From Couchioplanes azureus (GTDB lineage Bacteria; Actinomycetota; Actinomycetes; Mycobacteriales; Micromonosporaceae), in the NCBI RefSeq assembly GCF_014648355.1, contig NZ_BMQY01000006.1, forward strand, positions 384,905 through 448,904: DNA of 64,000 nt, given 5' to 3'. The position numbers and the translations under genes are program-made. Each line of letters begins with the position of its first letter. Positions within the stretch are counted from its first letter, which is position 1. A model generated the notes under the pieces. The model ran no database searches, was not told the origin of the DNA, and saw only the letters and a program-made list of their open reading frames with translations. Shown in pieces: positions 1-8,216 of the stretch.

Positions 1-1132
1 CGGCCTTGACCACGTCACCGAGCGCGGCGTCGATCTGCTTGGCCAGGTCACCGACCGTCGGCAGGTCGTCGACCTTGCCGACGTCCGCCACGTTGCCCAG
101 GTCGTCGCCGAGCTTCCCGAGATCGCCGACCTTGCCCGCGTCCGCGGCCGCATTGCCGGCCTTCGCCGCATCCGCCGCTTTACCTGCGTCCGCGCCCGCG
201 GCCGCGCCCTTGCCGGCCTTACCGAGCGTGCCGACCTTCGCCGCGGCCAGCGGCAGAGTGACGACGTTGTAGAGCACGTTGCCGAACGCCCTGGCCGGGT
301 CCTTGCTCCACTCGTCCCACGCCAGGAAGCTCTTGCCGAACTCCTTCCACGCCTTGAACGAGTTCTCCGTGTCGAAGATGAGCCCGCCGGTCAACGTCCA
401 CAGCCCGCCCCACGAGGCACTGAACGTGTCCCAGTCGAAGGGGTTGATCAGACCGAACAAGCCCTTGACGTCGCCCCACAGCCCGTCGACGACCACGCCC
501 TTGCCGCCGGACCAGACCGCGTTCCAGGTGTCGACGTACCAGGGCTCGTCCTTCTCCTCGGACTTGCCCCACGGACGCTCGGCGTCGCCGGGCAACTGAC
601 CGGCGTCGAACCCGTACGCGTGGGCCTTGTCGCTGCCGTCGTCGACCGTCCACTGCGGACCGCCGTAGAGCCGGTTGATCCGGTTGGCCGTCTCCCGCTC
701 GGCGGCCATCAACGCGGCGACCTGCGTGTCGACCTGGCTGATCAACTGGTTGTTCCGGTTGACCTTGTCGCCGTCCTCACGCCAGTCGTCGTCGCCGTCG
801 ATGCTCGACACGAACGCGCCGGCCTCACCCTTGAGCGCGGTGAGGCGGTTGGCGATCGGGCGCACCGTGGCCGCGTACTGCGCCAGCGCGGCACCGACCT
901 CCTCGATGTCGTCGGCGACCGCGTCCGCACCCGTCTGCACCTGGGCGGTCATCCCGAACAGCTGGGCGGCCTCGGGTGCGTCGTAGAACGCCGACAGCCC
1001 CTGCCAGGTGCTGTGCACGTTCTGCCCGGTCGTGCGGAACGTGCCCCCGGCCGACTTCAACGCGGCGGCGTGGGTCTCCACCGCCCCCAGGTCGCCGCCG
1101 AACTCCGGAATCGCCTCCGGCTTGATGACCAC
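1..1132 (-). CDS. Type VII secretion-associated large WXG-like protein, C-terminus outside window
   Basis: About 377 residues are visible from a GTG at 1132, and the frame is still open at the window edge, so the C-terminus is missing. Residues 1-150 form a helical, Gly-poor segment with a TWQG (WXG-type) turn near residue 45. Next comes a Trp-rich region with SGGKGVVVDGLWGD and DWDTFSASWGG, a pattern seen in LXG/WXG-headed secreted effectors. The last visible part is a low-complexity Ala/Gly/Lys/Asp linker with AADAAKAGNAAADAGK-type repeats. Such linkers often join the secretion domain to a toxin or enzyme, which would lie beyond the edge. A GGGGGAAG sequence sits unusually close to the GTG. 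It is the last and largest gene of a four-gene minus-strand operon of WXG100-like proteins. The effector role is inferred from layout; no catalytic domain is visible. Confidence 0.7.
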   Translation of the reverse strand, partial: MVIKPEAIPEFGGDLGAVETHAAALKSAGGTFRTTGQNVHSTWQGLSAFYDAPEAAQLFGMTAQVQTGADAVADDIEEVGAALAQYAATVRPIANRLTALKGEAGAFVSSIDGDDDWREDGDKVNRNNQLISQVDTQVAALMAAERETANRINRLYGGPQWTVDDGSDKAHAYGFDAGQLPGDAERPWGKSEEKDEPWYVDTWNAVWSGGKGVVVDGLWGDVKGLFGLINPFDWDTFSASWGGLWTLTGGLIFDTENSFKAWKEFGKSFLAWDEWSKDPARAFGNVLYNVVTLPLAAAKVGTLGKAGKGAAAGADAGKAADAAKAGNAAADAGKVGDLGKLGDDLGNVADVGKVDDLPTVGDLAKQIDAALGDVVKA

Positions 1133-1157
1133 GTGCTTCCCCCGTCGGTACCGGCCG

Positions 1158-1493
1158 TCAGCGGCCGCGGAAGTCGTTTCCCGGCGGCGGCGCGACCGCG
1201 TTGGCCTGCGCCGTCCGAGCCATCTCCAGATCGCCGTCGATGTACGCCTTGGTCGCGTTCACCGCGCCGGTCAACGCCCGGCCGGTGCGCTCCACCACGG
1301 CCTTCATCGCCGGCGCCTTGTGCTGGGCGAAACCGGCCAGCGCACCCGCGACGATCTCGCTGCCACACGCGCCGGCCGCACCCTCCAGCGCGGCGCCGTA
1401 CTTCGTGGCCGCGGTCTCGAAGCCCTTGGCCGCCTCACCGGTCCGCGTCACCACCCCCGCCACCCCGGGCGGGTCGATGTCCCATCTGCTCAC
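1158..1493 (-). CDS. Small ESX-type secreted protein, DUF6507-like (111 aa)
   Basis: A 111-residue, Ala-rich helical protein starting MSRWDIDPPGV. That opening and the later GALAGFAQHKAPAMKAV segment match my memory of the DUF6507 family of actinobacterial WXG100-superfamily proteins. Two long helices are predicted, and there is no signal peptide or membrane segment, as expected for type VII substrates that leave the cell as helical hairpins. It sits 25 bp before the large partial protein and 68 bp after the 1562-1867 gene, in one minus-strand transcription unit. No enzymatic motif is seen, so it is probably a secretion partner or chaperone of the large protein. Confidence 0.65.
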   Translation of the reverse strand: MSRWDIDPPGVAGVVTRTGEAAKGFETAATKYGAALEGAAGACGSEIVAGALAGFAQHKAPAMKAVVERTGRALTGAVNATKAYIDGDLEMARTAQANAVAPPPGNDFRGR

Positions 1494-1535
1494 GCTCGGC
1501 CTCCGACGACCTCAGACACTTCGGCTTCACCAACT

Positions 1536-1554
1536 CCCACGTCATCGACGTGGG
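1536..1554. other. Perfect 8-bp hairpin inside the WXG operon
   Basis: CCCACGTC and GACGTGGG are exact inverted repeats separated by ATC, in the 68-bp gap between the 101-aa and 111-aa genes. There is no following T-run, so it is not a classical terminator. It could stabilise mRNA or attenuate transcription of the two distal genes. Confidence 0.4.
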
Positions 1555-1561
1555 CAACGGT

Positions 1562-1867
1562 TCAGCCGATCGCGTCGACGGCCGCCTTGGCGCGCGACAG
1601 CGTGCTCTGCGCGGTCTCGTCGTTGCGCTGCAACGTGGTACGCACCAGCGCGATGATCGAGCGCACCTCGGCGGCGGCGCTGTTCCACCGGACTTCCTTG
1701 TCGTGATACTGCTCGGCGACGCCGTCGGCCAGGAAGTCGGCCATCGCCGCCTTCACCGCGGCGTCCCGGTCGTTGATCAGCACCTCGAGCCGGGCCACCA
1801 CGGCCTGCAGGTTGCCCTGCGCCTCGCTGGACGTGGCCATGTCGAAGCTACGACGGTCGGAATTCAT
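1562..1867 (-). CDS. WXG100-superfamily protein, ESAT-6 type (101 aa)
   Basis: A 101-residue helical protein with the VRWNSAAAEV turn near residue 60 in the place where WXG100 proteins carry their turn. Here the motif is W-N-S, a variant. The start MNSDRRSFDMATSS has an internal Met at residue 10 as an alternative; the first ATG (1867) is preceded by a GAGGCGAGGAG-type purine tract about 8 bp upstream and is preferred. It resembles small 'pore-forming ESAT-6 family' proteins annotated in streptomycetes. Second gene of the operon, 30 bp after the WXG100 gene at 1898-2239. Likely partner of one of its neighbours for type VII export (inference). Confidence 0.7.
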   Translation of the reverse strand: MNSDRRSFDMATSSEAQGNLQAVVARLEVLINDRDAAVKAAMADFLADGVAEQYHDKEVRWNSAAAEVRSIIALVRTTLQRNDETAQSTLSRAKAAVDAIG

Positions 1868-1897
1868 CCCTGCACTCCTCGCCTCGGGAAAAGAAGG

Positions 1898-2239
1898 TCA
1901 GCGGCCGGCGCCGAAACGGGCGGCGTCGAAGTTCGCCGCGCCCTCGGTACTGCTCGCGTTCGACGCCATGTCCTGCTCGCCCTCGCGGAACGACGTGTCC
2001 ATGCCGCCGATGCCGCCGAGGATCGCCGACAGGGAACGGTTCAGCTCCCCGGTGATCTCGTCCGCACGCATCTTGAAGCGGTCGAAGGCGGCCTTCCCGG
2101 CACCGTTGAAGTTGCCCTCCAACGGGGAGGCGGCCTGCACCAACTGCTTGATCAGAGCGCCCAGCTCCTCGTTCGAGCCGCTCGTCTTGGTCCGCAATGT
2201 CCCCAGCGTCTCGGCACCCATGTCGAACTTCTGGCCCAT
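1898..2239 (-). CDS. WXG100-family protein, first gene of the operon (113 aa)
   Basis: A 113-residue protein with the typical WXG100 plan. Helix one ends in PLEGNFNGAGKAAFDRF, where F-N-G takes the place of W-X-G, and a second helix contains DEITGELNRSLSAILGGI. It then has a short acidic, Ser/Ala-rich tail. Size and layout match ESAT-6/CFP-10-like substrates exported by type VII systems. It is the first gene of the minus-strand unit that runs into the large partial protein. No EccC or EccB component is in view, so the secretion machine must be encoded elsewhere. Confidence 0.75.
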   Translation of the reverse strand: MGQKFDMGAETLGTLRTKTSGSNEELGALIKQLVQAASPLEGNFNGAGKAAFDRFKMRADEITGELNRSLSAILGGIGGMDTSFREGEQDMASNASSTEGAANFDAARFGAGR

Positions 2240-2464
2240 GAACGCTCAACCTCCCCCATGGATCAACTCGTCGCAGTGCAGCACGAAGTGTAGTGCAGCG
2301 GGTCGATGACTGACACTGCGGAATACTTCTGGCACACCACCGATGCCAGGAAGTCCGCGTCACCGTAGGGAACAAATCGCCGCGCGAAAAGCCGGTTCGG
2401 TACCGGTTCGCCGGCGCGGAGGATCACGGGACGTGACACCGCTGCGGCGGTGCGTCCTGCCCTG

Positions 2465-2938
2465 CTACGGAAGTCCGGCGTGCAGACCGAGTTCGGCCTG
2501 CTCGTCTTGGCTGAGATAGTCGGTCGCAAGGCGTCGCGCGACGTAGTCGACCAACGACGTCGAGGTGGGGATGTCCGGGTCGGCGGTGTGCCCGGCGGGC
2601 TCGAACCGCTGGTTGAGCAGACCGCGGACGACCTCGCGCAGCGGCACGTCGTGCTGCAGGGCCAGCGAGGTCATCATGGACAGCGCCTCACACAGACCGG
2701 ACAAGGTGGAGCCCTGCTTGCTGACCCGCAGGAACACTTCGCCGGGGCGCCCGTCCGGCAGCTCGGTGACGGTCAGGCTGCCCTCGGCGCCGGCGAGGTC
2801 GAGATCGTAGGTGACGCCGCGACGCGAGCGAGCCGGGCGCTGCCGTACCGGGCCGACCGGCGGGACGCCTCCGGTGCGGGCCGCGGGCACGGCCATCGGC
2901 CGGCGGACGTCGGCGCCCTGCCCCACGGCGATGCTCAT
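2465..2938 (-). CDS. Orphan TSCPD-domain protein related to class II ribonucleotide reductase (157 aa)
   Basis: The start is the ATG at 2938, which has GGAGG five bases upstream; the in-frame ATG further upstream lacks a comparable site. Residues 45-150 match the C-terminal TSCPD region of B12-dependent reductase NrdJ. GEVFLRVSKQGSTLSGL is followed by a helix ending in the MMTSLALQHDVPL segment, then RFEPAGHTADPDIP and SLVDYVARRLATDYL. In NrdJ this region sits at the end of a polypeptide of roughly 900 residues. Here it is freestanding behind a short basic, Pro-rich head. It has no reductase barrel, so it cannot reduce nucleotides alone. It might modulate a reductase or bind nucleotides or DNA during repair. 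A LexA-like box lies 90 bp upstream. Confidence 0.75.
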   Translation of the reverse strand: MSIAVGQGADVRRPMAVPAARTGGVPPVGPVRQRPARSRRGVTYDLDLAGAEGSLTVTELPDGRPGEVFLRVSKQGSTLSGLCEALSMMTSLALQHDVPLREVVRGLLNQRFEPAGHTADPDIPTSTSLVDYVARRLATDYLSQDEQAELGLHAGLP

Positions 2939-3028
2939 ACGCTCCTCCGGATCTCTGGGCGTCGGCGTGCCCACGCTCCTGACCACACGCCTATGTATGC
3001 GCGTTGCGCCGCGCGCGATCATGCATGC

Positions 3029-3044
3029 TAGTACAAACGTTCTA
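3029..3044. promoter_or_regulatory. Candidate LexA (SOS) operator
   Basis: The 16-bp sequence TAGTACAAACGTTCTA has half-sites TAGTAC and GTTCTA matching as inverted repeats at 5 of 6 positions, spaced by 4 bp. This resembles the actinobacterial SOS box CGAAC-N4-GTTCG. It lies between the divergent TSCPD gene (start 2938) and the plus-strand region at 3064, close to a DNA polymerase IV gene. The site is imperfect, so binding is a prediction. Confidence 0.4.
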
Positions 3045-3063
3045 ACGCCGGTATGGTGACGCG

Positions 3064-3220
3064 GTGACTGTCACAAGCACCGCCGAAGAAGATCCGCCGC
3101 CGTGGCCGGCACGTCGAGCTCGTGCCGCGCAATGCGCACCGTGACGTCATCGACGGCGACGAAGAGGTCGTCCTCGGCAAGGTCGCCTGCGTCCTGCGGC
3201 CTACTGACCAACGTACGTAG
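3064..3220 (+). other. Possible small or frameshifted coding remnant
   Basis: A -10-like TATGGT at 3052-3057 sits seven bases ahead of a GTG at 3064, the spacing of a leaderless start. That frame stops after 26 codons. The frame one step over (3068-3220) is open for 50 codons ending at TAG 3218. It has higher third-position GC and reads plausibly as protein (KKIRRRGRHVELVPRN, then DGDEEVVLGKVACV). Either a short gene uses a non-ATG start or a frameshift has split one. From 3221 to 3316 I see nothing coding. Confidence 0.25.
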
Positions 3221-3316
3221 CCCTGCACGGCCCACGACGACGTACCGGGGGCCGGGTGCTCGCCGCAAGCTGTTGTCGACGTCCTGCCGGCGATCGGCGG
3301 GAGGAGTGATGTCCTG

Positions 3317-4438
3317 GTGACAGTTCTGTTCGACGCCGAGGTGCCGGTCCACTACGGCTTCATCTGGCTGTCCTCGGTCGAGGATCTGCCGGAGTTGATG
3401 GAGACGAGGGCGGGGCAGCGCAACGGGCTCTGCGGCGCGGCCTTCCCCGGCGTGCTGTCGATGGTCACCGGGCTGCACACCGGACGGGTTCCGTTCGTGG
3501 TGCAGTGGCACGACACCGCGCCGGACCTCGACACGAGCTGGGAAGAGGTCGTCGAGGTCCCGTTCACCGCCCAACAACGGGAACTCTCGCTCTCGTCGTT
3601 CCAGGACTGGTTCGACGTGACGCTGCCTGCCGCAGGCAGCCTGCGTGCCCGCTTCTGTGCGAACAGGATGGACGAGGCTCACGGCCAGGACACGCTGATG
3701 GACGAGGCGACGATCGACCGCTACCTGCTGGCGCTGTGGCCCGCCGACCCGGCCCCGGACGAGATCGTGCGGCAGACCAGCGCCATAGCGGCGTACTGGC
3801 ATCGTGAGGCGCAAACCGTCCGGCTGCCCAGCGCCGAAGAACGCGCCGCCGAGGCCCGCGCTCGCGCCGAACAGGAGCGGCGGGAACACGAGCAGATGCT
3901 GGCCGAATACGAGAAGCGGCAGTGGGGCGGACGCCGGCCCAGCCCCCGGCTGCGGGAACTGGGCGGCAACGTGCTGGCGGTCGCGCAAGCGCATCGGGAT
4001 ATGCTCGACGCGTTCGAGGCGCTCGACCCGGACACCCAACGCGCCGCGGCCCGCTGGCTGGCTCGTCGTGCCTTCGAGATCGCCGAACTCGACCGCGTCG
4101 ACTGGGCCCGCCCCGCGCTGGACGCTCTCGACCAGGGCCTCCCGCTGCCGGAACCCTTCACCGACCACGAATCAGTGTTTCCGCTGCTGTACGCGGACGC
4201 GACGGACGCCACGGTGAGCGTCGAGTGGCGGGTCACCGGATTCGACGACAACGCACCACACCGGCCGGAGCTGCCCATCCATCGGCCTTCTTTCGCGGTC
4301 CCGGCGATCTTCGCCGCCACCGACCCGGACCCGTTGCAGGCACTCGTCGAAACGTTCAGCCACGCGGAAGCGACGTTCCACGACCGCAGCGAGGAACTCC
4401 TCGCCGACCTACGGCAGCGCCTCTGGCCCGCCGGCTAG
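3317..4438 (+). CDS. Unknown 373-aa protein with a central basic-acidic helix
   Basis: GTG start at 3317, with GGGAGGAG about 10 bp upstream. I do not recognise the family. Residues 1-130 look like a beta-rich domain (VPVHYGFIWLSS at the N-terminus, then VPFVVQWHDTAPDLD and PAAGSLRARFCANRM). Residues 165-200 are a strongly charged helix rich in Glu, Arg and Ala (EERAAEARARAEQERREHEQ), probably a coiled coil. The C-terminal 170 residues are helical and Asp/Glu-rich. No signal peptide or membrane segment. It sits between the SOS-like box and the DNA polymerase IV gene, and its role is unknown. Confidence 0.75.
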   Translation: MTVLFDAEVPVHYGFIWLSSVEDLPELMETRAGQRNGLCGAAFPGVLSMVTGLHTGRVPFVVQWHDTAPDLDTSWEEVVEVPFTAQQRELSLSSFQDWFDVTLPAAGSLRARFCANRMDEAHGQDTLMDEATIDRYLLALWPADPAPDEIVRQTSAIAAYWHREAQTVRLPSAEERAAEARARAEQERREHEQMLAEYEKRQWGGRRPSPRLRELGGNVLAVAQAHRDMLDAFEALDPDTQRAAARWLARRAFEIAELDRVDWARPALDALDQGLPLPEPFTDHESVFPLLYADATDATVSVEWRVTGFDDNAPHRPELPIHRPSFAVPAIFAATDPDPLQALVETFSHAEATFHDRSEELLADLRQRLWPAG

Positions 4439-4600
4439 GACCGCACGGATAGTCGCCCCAACTCCCTTCCCGTGGTGCCTCGGCGGCCGAGGCTCGAAAC
4501 ATCCACCGGGCCGCCTGTCCCGCCGGCCGGCGGCCGTTGTTGTCATACCTCGCGCTTACGCTGCGGGCGGCGGTGGTGTTCGAGCTGGTGGGAGGAGCCG

Positions 4601-5956
4601 GTGCGGCGGGAGGCGAGCGTCGCCCATGTGGATCTCGATGCGATGTTCGCCGCCGTGGAACAGCGCGACAAAGTCTCACTGCGGGGCAAACCCGTCATCG
4701 TCGGCGGCGTGGGGGGACGCGGGGTGGTGGCGACCGCCTCGTACGAGGCAAGGGTGTTCGGGGCGCGCTCCGCGATGCCGGTCGCGCAGGCCCGCCGGTG
4801 TTGCCCGCCCGGCACGGCGTTCCTGTCGCCGCGCGGCGCGGCGTACCGAAAGACCAGCAACGTCGTCATGGCGCTCCTGGGCGAGGTGTCGCCGCTGGTG
4901 GAGCAGGTCTCCATCGACGAGGCCTACCTCGACCTCGCCGCCGGCGGCCACGACCCGTCCGTCGCCGCCGTCACCGCGCTGATGCGGCAGGTCAAGGACG
5001 CCATCGCCGCGGCCACCGGCGGGGTCACCGCATCCATCGGGGTCGGCACGTCGAAGCTGGTCGCGAAGATCGGCTCCGACCTGGACAAGCCCAACGGGCT
5101 CACCATCGTCGCCCCCGGCGATGAACAAGCGGTCCTGCATCCGCTGCCCGTCGGCCGGCTGCCCGGCGTCGGACCGGCCACGCAGGACCGGCTCCGCCGC
5201 TCCGGGATCCACACCATCGGGGACCTGTCGCGGGTATCGCTCACGGATCTGGTGGACCGGTTCGGCCAGGCCCACGGCAACGGGCTGTTCCGCCTCGCTC
5301 GCGCCGACGACAACCGCAAGCTCGTCGCGGAACGCGAGGCGAAATCCGTGTCGGCGGAGGACACCTTCGACACCGACGTCACCGACCGGGCCCGGCTCGG
5401 CACCGAGATCGACCTGCTCGCCGCCCGGGTAGGAGGCCGGCTCCGCACCGCCGGTCTGTCCGGGCGCACGGTGACGCTGAAGGTACGGCACTACGACTTC
5501 ACCACCATCACCCGCTCGAGCACCCGGGCACAGCCCACCGACGACCCGCGGCTCATCGCCCAGCTCGCGCGGACGCTGCTCGCGGACGTCGACACCGCGA
5601 CCGGGATCCGGCTGCTCGGCGTCGGCGTGACCACGCTCGCCGACTTCGTCCAAGACGACCTGTTCACGGACACCGTCAATGACACCGACAGCCATGACGG
5701 CCCTCCCCCGGAGCCAGCAGATGCCGCCGTGATACCGGCGTCCACCACCCCGCTGTCGTGGCGCCCCGGCCAGGACGTCCGCCACGAACAGTACGGCCCC
5801 GGCTGGGTCTGGGGCAGCGGCCTGGGCCGCGTCAGCGTCCGCTTCGAGGGTCCTACCACCCCGCCCGGACCGGTGCGGACCTTCCCCATCGACGACGCGC
5901 GCCTGCATCCCGCCGACCCGCCGGACTGGACAGCACCGCTCCGGCCCACAACTTGA
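4601..5956 (+). CDS. dinB: DNA polymerase IV (Y family), translesion synthesis
   Basis: A 451-residue Y-family polymerase. The GTG at 4601 is chosen because GGAGGAG ends four bases upstream and the protein then opens directly into HVDLDAMFAAVEQRD. Frame upstream of this is open but Arg/Cys-rich and unlike protein. Catalytic acids are visible: the two Asp of HVDLDAMF and Asp106/Glu107 of SIDEAYLD. GTSKLVAKIGSDLDKPNG and the helix-hairpin-helix segment PVGRLPGVGPATQDRL follow. The little-finger region ends near residue 360. A C-terminal tail of about 90 residues carries PGQDVRHEQYGPGWVWG, a small beta domain I have seen on actinobacterial Pol IV proteins. It copies damaged or mispaired DNA with low fidelity. 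No convincing LexA box lies directly in front of it. Confidence 0.93.
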   Translation: MRREASVAHVDLDAMFAAVEQRDKVSLRGKPVIVGGVGGRGVVATASYEARVFGARSAMPVAQARRCCPPGTAFLSPRGAAYRKTSNVVMALLGEVSPLVEQVSIDEAYLDLAAGGHDPSVAAVTALMRQVKDAIAAATGGVTASIGVGTSKLVAKIGSDLDKPNGLTIVAPGDEQAVLHPLPVGRLPGVGPATQDRLRRSGIHTIGDLSRVSLTDLVDRFGQAHGNGLFRLARADDNRKLVAEREAKSVSAEDTFDTDVTDRARLGTEIDLLAARVGGRLRTAGLSGRTVTLKVRHYDFTTITRSSTRAQPTDDPRLIAQLARTLLADVDTATGIRLLGVGVTTLADFVQDDLFTDTVNDTDSHDGPPPEPADAAVIPASTTPLSWRPGQDVRHEQYGPGWVWGSGLGRVSVRFEGPTTPPGPVRTFPIDDARLHPADPPDWTAPLRPTT

Positions 5957-6038
5957 GCGCGTCGATGCAGCGCAGGCCCCCTACGCAGGCGGGTATCGCT
6001 TAGGATTACGTGCTTCGCCCAGGTACCCTGGCCGTCGC

Positions 6039-6110
6039 GGGCCGCTAGCTCAATGGCAGAGCTGAGGACTTTTAATCCTTAGGTTCGGGGTTCGAGTCCC
6101 CGGCGGCCCA
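6039..6110 (+). tRNA. tRNA-Lys (anticodon UUU)
   Basis: The complete cloverleaf can be drawn. Acceptor stem GGGCCGC (6039-6045) pairs with GCGGCCC (6103-6109), with discriminator A 6110. D-stem GCTC/GAGC, anticodon stem GAGGA/TCCTT, anticodon TTT at 6071-6073, T-arm CGGGG-TTCGAGT-CCCCG. CCA is not encoded. A -10-like TACCCT lies at 6024-6029. The 3' half borders the remains of a tyrosine integrase, so this tRNA probably served as an attachment site. Confidence 0.97.
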
Positions 6111-6193
6111 CCTCAACCGGCTCTGACCTGCGTCGCCGCTGCGGGCAGACGGTCGCTCAACGGTTCGGTTACCGCTTTGTTACCGAAATTGCC

Positions 6194-6725
6194 TTACAGG
6201 TGTTCGGCGACGGACGACTTGTCGCCCCGGGGGTCGCGCCCAAGGTACACGCTTGCAGTCATCGCCGGATCGGCGTGGCCGAGCTGATCGGCAATGCAGC
6301 GATGGGCACTCCGGCCTGGTCAAGCAGCGTGGTCACAGTCCTCCCGGCGGAGCGAGCGTGCTTCGTTGATGCGGACTCCTGTTCCGGCCATGAAGGCAAG
6401 AAGGTCCGCGACATCTGTCGCTTGCGTCGGGTGGGCGGCGAGATGGTCTCGCTGAGTGCACTCTTGTCCGCGTACCCGATGAGCGAGTCACGTTCCTCTC
6501 GGGTCAGCGCCCGGGTGGTGTCGCGCGCCCTGGTCTCTGGTTTGTCGACCTGGCAGGTGACGGGCGGATCTCGTGCAGGGCGTTGCGTGGCAAGACACCG
6601 TTCTCCACGGCGAGACGGAGGATGCCAGAGACGATGCTCTTCGCCATCTCGGCTGAGGAGGTGCGCCGTCCCGCGCTCGCTCGATGGCCTGACTCAAGTT
6701 CTCCGGCAGAGGTCAACGCTGGTCT
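6194..6725 (-). pseudogene. Decayed tyrosine-recombinase (phage/ICE integrase)
   Basis: Pieces of an integrase occur in order on the minus strand but in all three frames. Around 6650 is AEMAKSIVSGILRLAVENG, the core-binding to catalytic junction. Next is DKPETRARDTTRALTREERD, then LLAFMAGTGVRINEARSLR with the box I catalytic Arg. RTVTTLLDQAGVPI follows, carrying the box II Arg helix. Last is the C-terminal LGHADPAMTASVYLGRD with box II His and the catalytic Tyr, ending at TAA 6194-6196. The stretch between box I and box II is deleted and several frameshifts are present, so it cannot make an active enzyme. It lies 84 bp from the tRNA-Lys 3' end and points toward it, as integrases usually do relative to their tRNA attB site. 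Confidence 0.85.
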
Positions 6726-7181
6726 GGTGCAGCTCACCAACAACGACGGACTGGTCAAGCGAGTCGTGGAATTCGGCATCGTGGCCAGCGGGTCGTATCA
6801 CTTGCATGCCCTCGCCGACAAGGTTGACAGAGTGATCGAGCAGTCGAAGGGAACAGTCGCTTCGGGCCTTGGCCGCGTCAGCGAGGTAACCACTCAACCG
6901 AGGAAGCCGGCCATCGGAGAACACGGTCAGAAGTACTTCCAGCTAGGCGCTCAATTCACCTTCATCAGTCAGGCGCCTACCGAATGATCCATGGGCGGGG
7001 AGGCGAGAAGCAGCGGCACTCGCTTCCTCGCTCAATAGAGACATCCCCGGGACCGGCAGCTTGCACCTCAGCGACTGATCGACACGGACTCAGCCACAAC
7101 GACTTGGAAACTGTGGCAAAGTGCGGGCTGCTGAACCTGGCGGTCCCTTATGCGCGTCAGGGGGTCACAGTCCCTCTCGCG
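6726..7181. other. Degraded island DNA with no assignable gene
   Basis: This 456-bp stretch follows the integrase remnant. It has open frames on both strands: plus-strand codons reading LVQLTNNDGLVKRVVEF, and minus-strand codons reading VNLVGEGMQVIRPAG. None has a good start and ribosome site, and I recognise neither. Base composition is less GC-rich than the surrounding chromosome. It is best read as leftover DNA of the integrated element. Confidence 0.5.
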
Positions 7182-7565
7182 TTATCGGCTGTCTTCCTCC
7201 GCTTGACGTCTGGCTTTGTCGGCCTCCACGCGGTGCCACTCCGCGTCACGTTGGTGCTCGGCAGCATGAGCAGGATCAACGGACGCCGCCTCCTCGTGTG
7301 CCTGTTGCGCAAGCTCATGGCCCCTTGCCGCGCTCCAGTGCGCGGCGGCCGCCCGCGCACGGCTGGCCTCTGCCAGCTCGGCAGCGCGGGAGGCGGACTG
7401 AGTATCCGACACCGCCTGCACCTTTCCAGGCTGGTCGACATTGCTCAGGCGCTCGCCGATCTCCCGGCTCCGTTCATGAGCCTCAGCTGCACGCTGGGCT
7501 GCCTGCCCCCCCCGCTGGTGAGCCTCCGCCGCCAGCTCATTCCAAGACCGCTCGTCTGGCTCCAC
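7182..7565 (-). CDS. Small Ala/Glu/Arg-rich coiled-coil protein (127 aa)
   Basis: A 127-residue protein from a GTG at 7565, almost entirely helical and highly charged, with repeats such as QRAAEAHERSREIGERL and DKARRQAEEDSR. Similar small 'AHE-AA-HE' coiled-coil proteins are common in actinomycetes and have no assigned role. Upstream there is only a weak GAAGGG. It sits alone within the tRNA-Lys scar, pointing toward the integrase remnant, so it may be a passenger of the lost element. Compare the charged coiled-coil proteins at 25308 and 27803. Confidence 0.55.
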   Translation of the reverse strand: MEPDERSWNELAAEAHQRGGQAAQRAAEAHERSREIGERLSNVDQPGKVQAVSDTQSASRAAELAEASRARAAAAHWSAARGHELAQQAHEEAASVDPAHAAEHQRDAEWHRVEADKARRQAEEDSR

Positions 7566-7790
7566 GCCAACCGCCCTTCGCCGCCAAGCTCGTGACGACC
7601 TACCAAGCGCGCGGTAGCGTCACCTGCCACAACGATACGTCTCAGCCCTGTCGCTGACTGTCGGTGGATCGATGGTCGCGCCAACGGCTGATGCGTCCAC
7701 GAGTCGCCGCGTCCACACATCCGGTTCTGGCCCGCCGATGTCCGCCCAGATGCGCGCATTGGCGCCGGCAAACGCTGTCACCGCGGCACG

Positions 7791-8216
7791 ATGGGCGACG
7801 CGCCAGGCCGGTACCGCGCCCGGAATGAGATCACCTTCGCGTCAGAGTCGCACTACCCCGAGTCGGTGGAGTCCCCAGTCATCGTGATCTGCGACTTCGA
7901 GGTCAAGCACGCCGACGTCGTGGGGCTCGTCGCCGGCGAGCTACGCGAGCGACACCCAGGGGCAGAGCTGTACTTCGCCGTGTTCGGAATCATGACCAAG
8001 GGTGAATCCCTGGAGGTCGATGGTTTCGACGACCTCACCGGCAGCACAATCATGCAGGCGGCGAAGTTCGAGGCGGTCTTCATCGCCGCGACGATGAGCC
8101 CTCCGGGCATCGAACCGCCGTTGAGCTTCGCTGAGCAGATAGAGCGATTGCGATGGACGAGGCCAACGACATCCCCGATCTCGCAGCCAGGATCGCCGCG
8201 ACGGTACGCGGTGTGA
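7791..8216 (+). CDS. Unrecognised protein, possibly degraded at both ends (141 aa)
   Basis: Residues 26-120 read as a compact alpha/beta fold (VIVICDFEVKHADVVG, then LYFAVFGIMTKGESLEV and KFEAVFIAATMSPPG). The first 25 residues and the last 20, an Arg/Pro/Ser-rich tail, look unlike protein. A GTG at 7866 would remove the odd head, but no clear ribosome site precedes either start. The 3' end overlaps the inositol-monophosphatase-like pseudogene at 8153 by 64 bp, suggesting the original stop was closer to 8155 and the end has been altered. Probably a decayed gene of the integrated element. Confidence 0.35.
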   Translation: MGDAPGRYRARNEITFASESHYPESVESPVIVICDFEVKHADVVGLVAGELRERHPGAELYFAVFGIMTKGESLEVDGFDDLTGSTIMQAAKFEAVFIAATMSPPGIEPPLSFAEQIERLRWTRPTTSPISQPGSPRRYAV

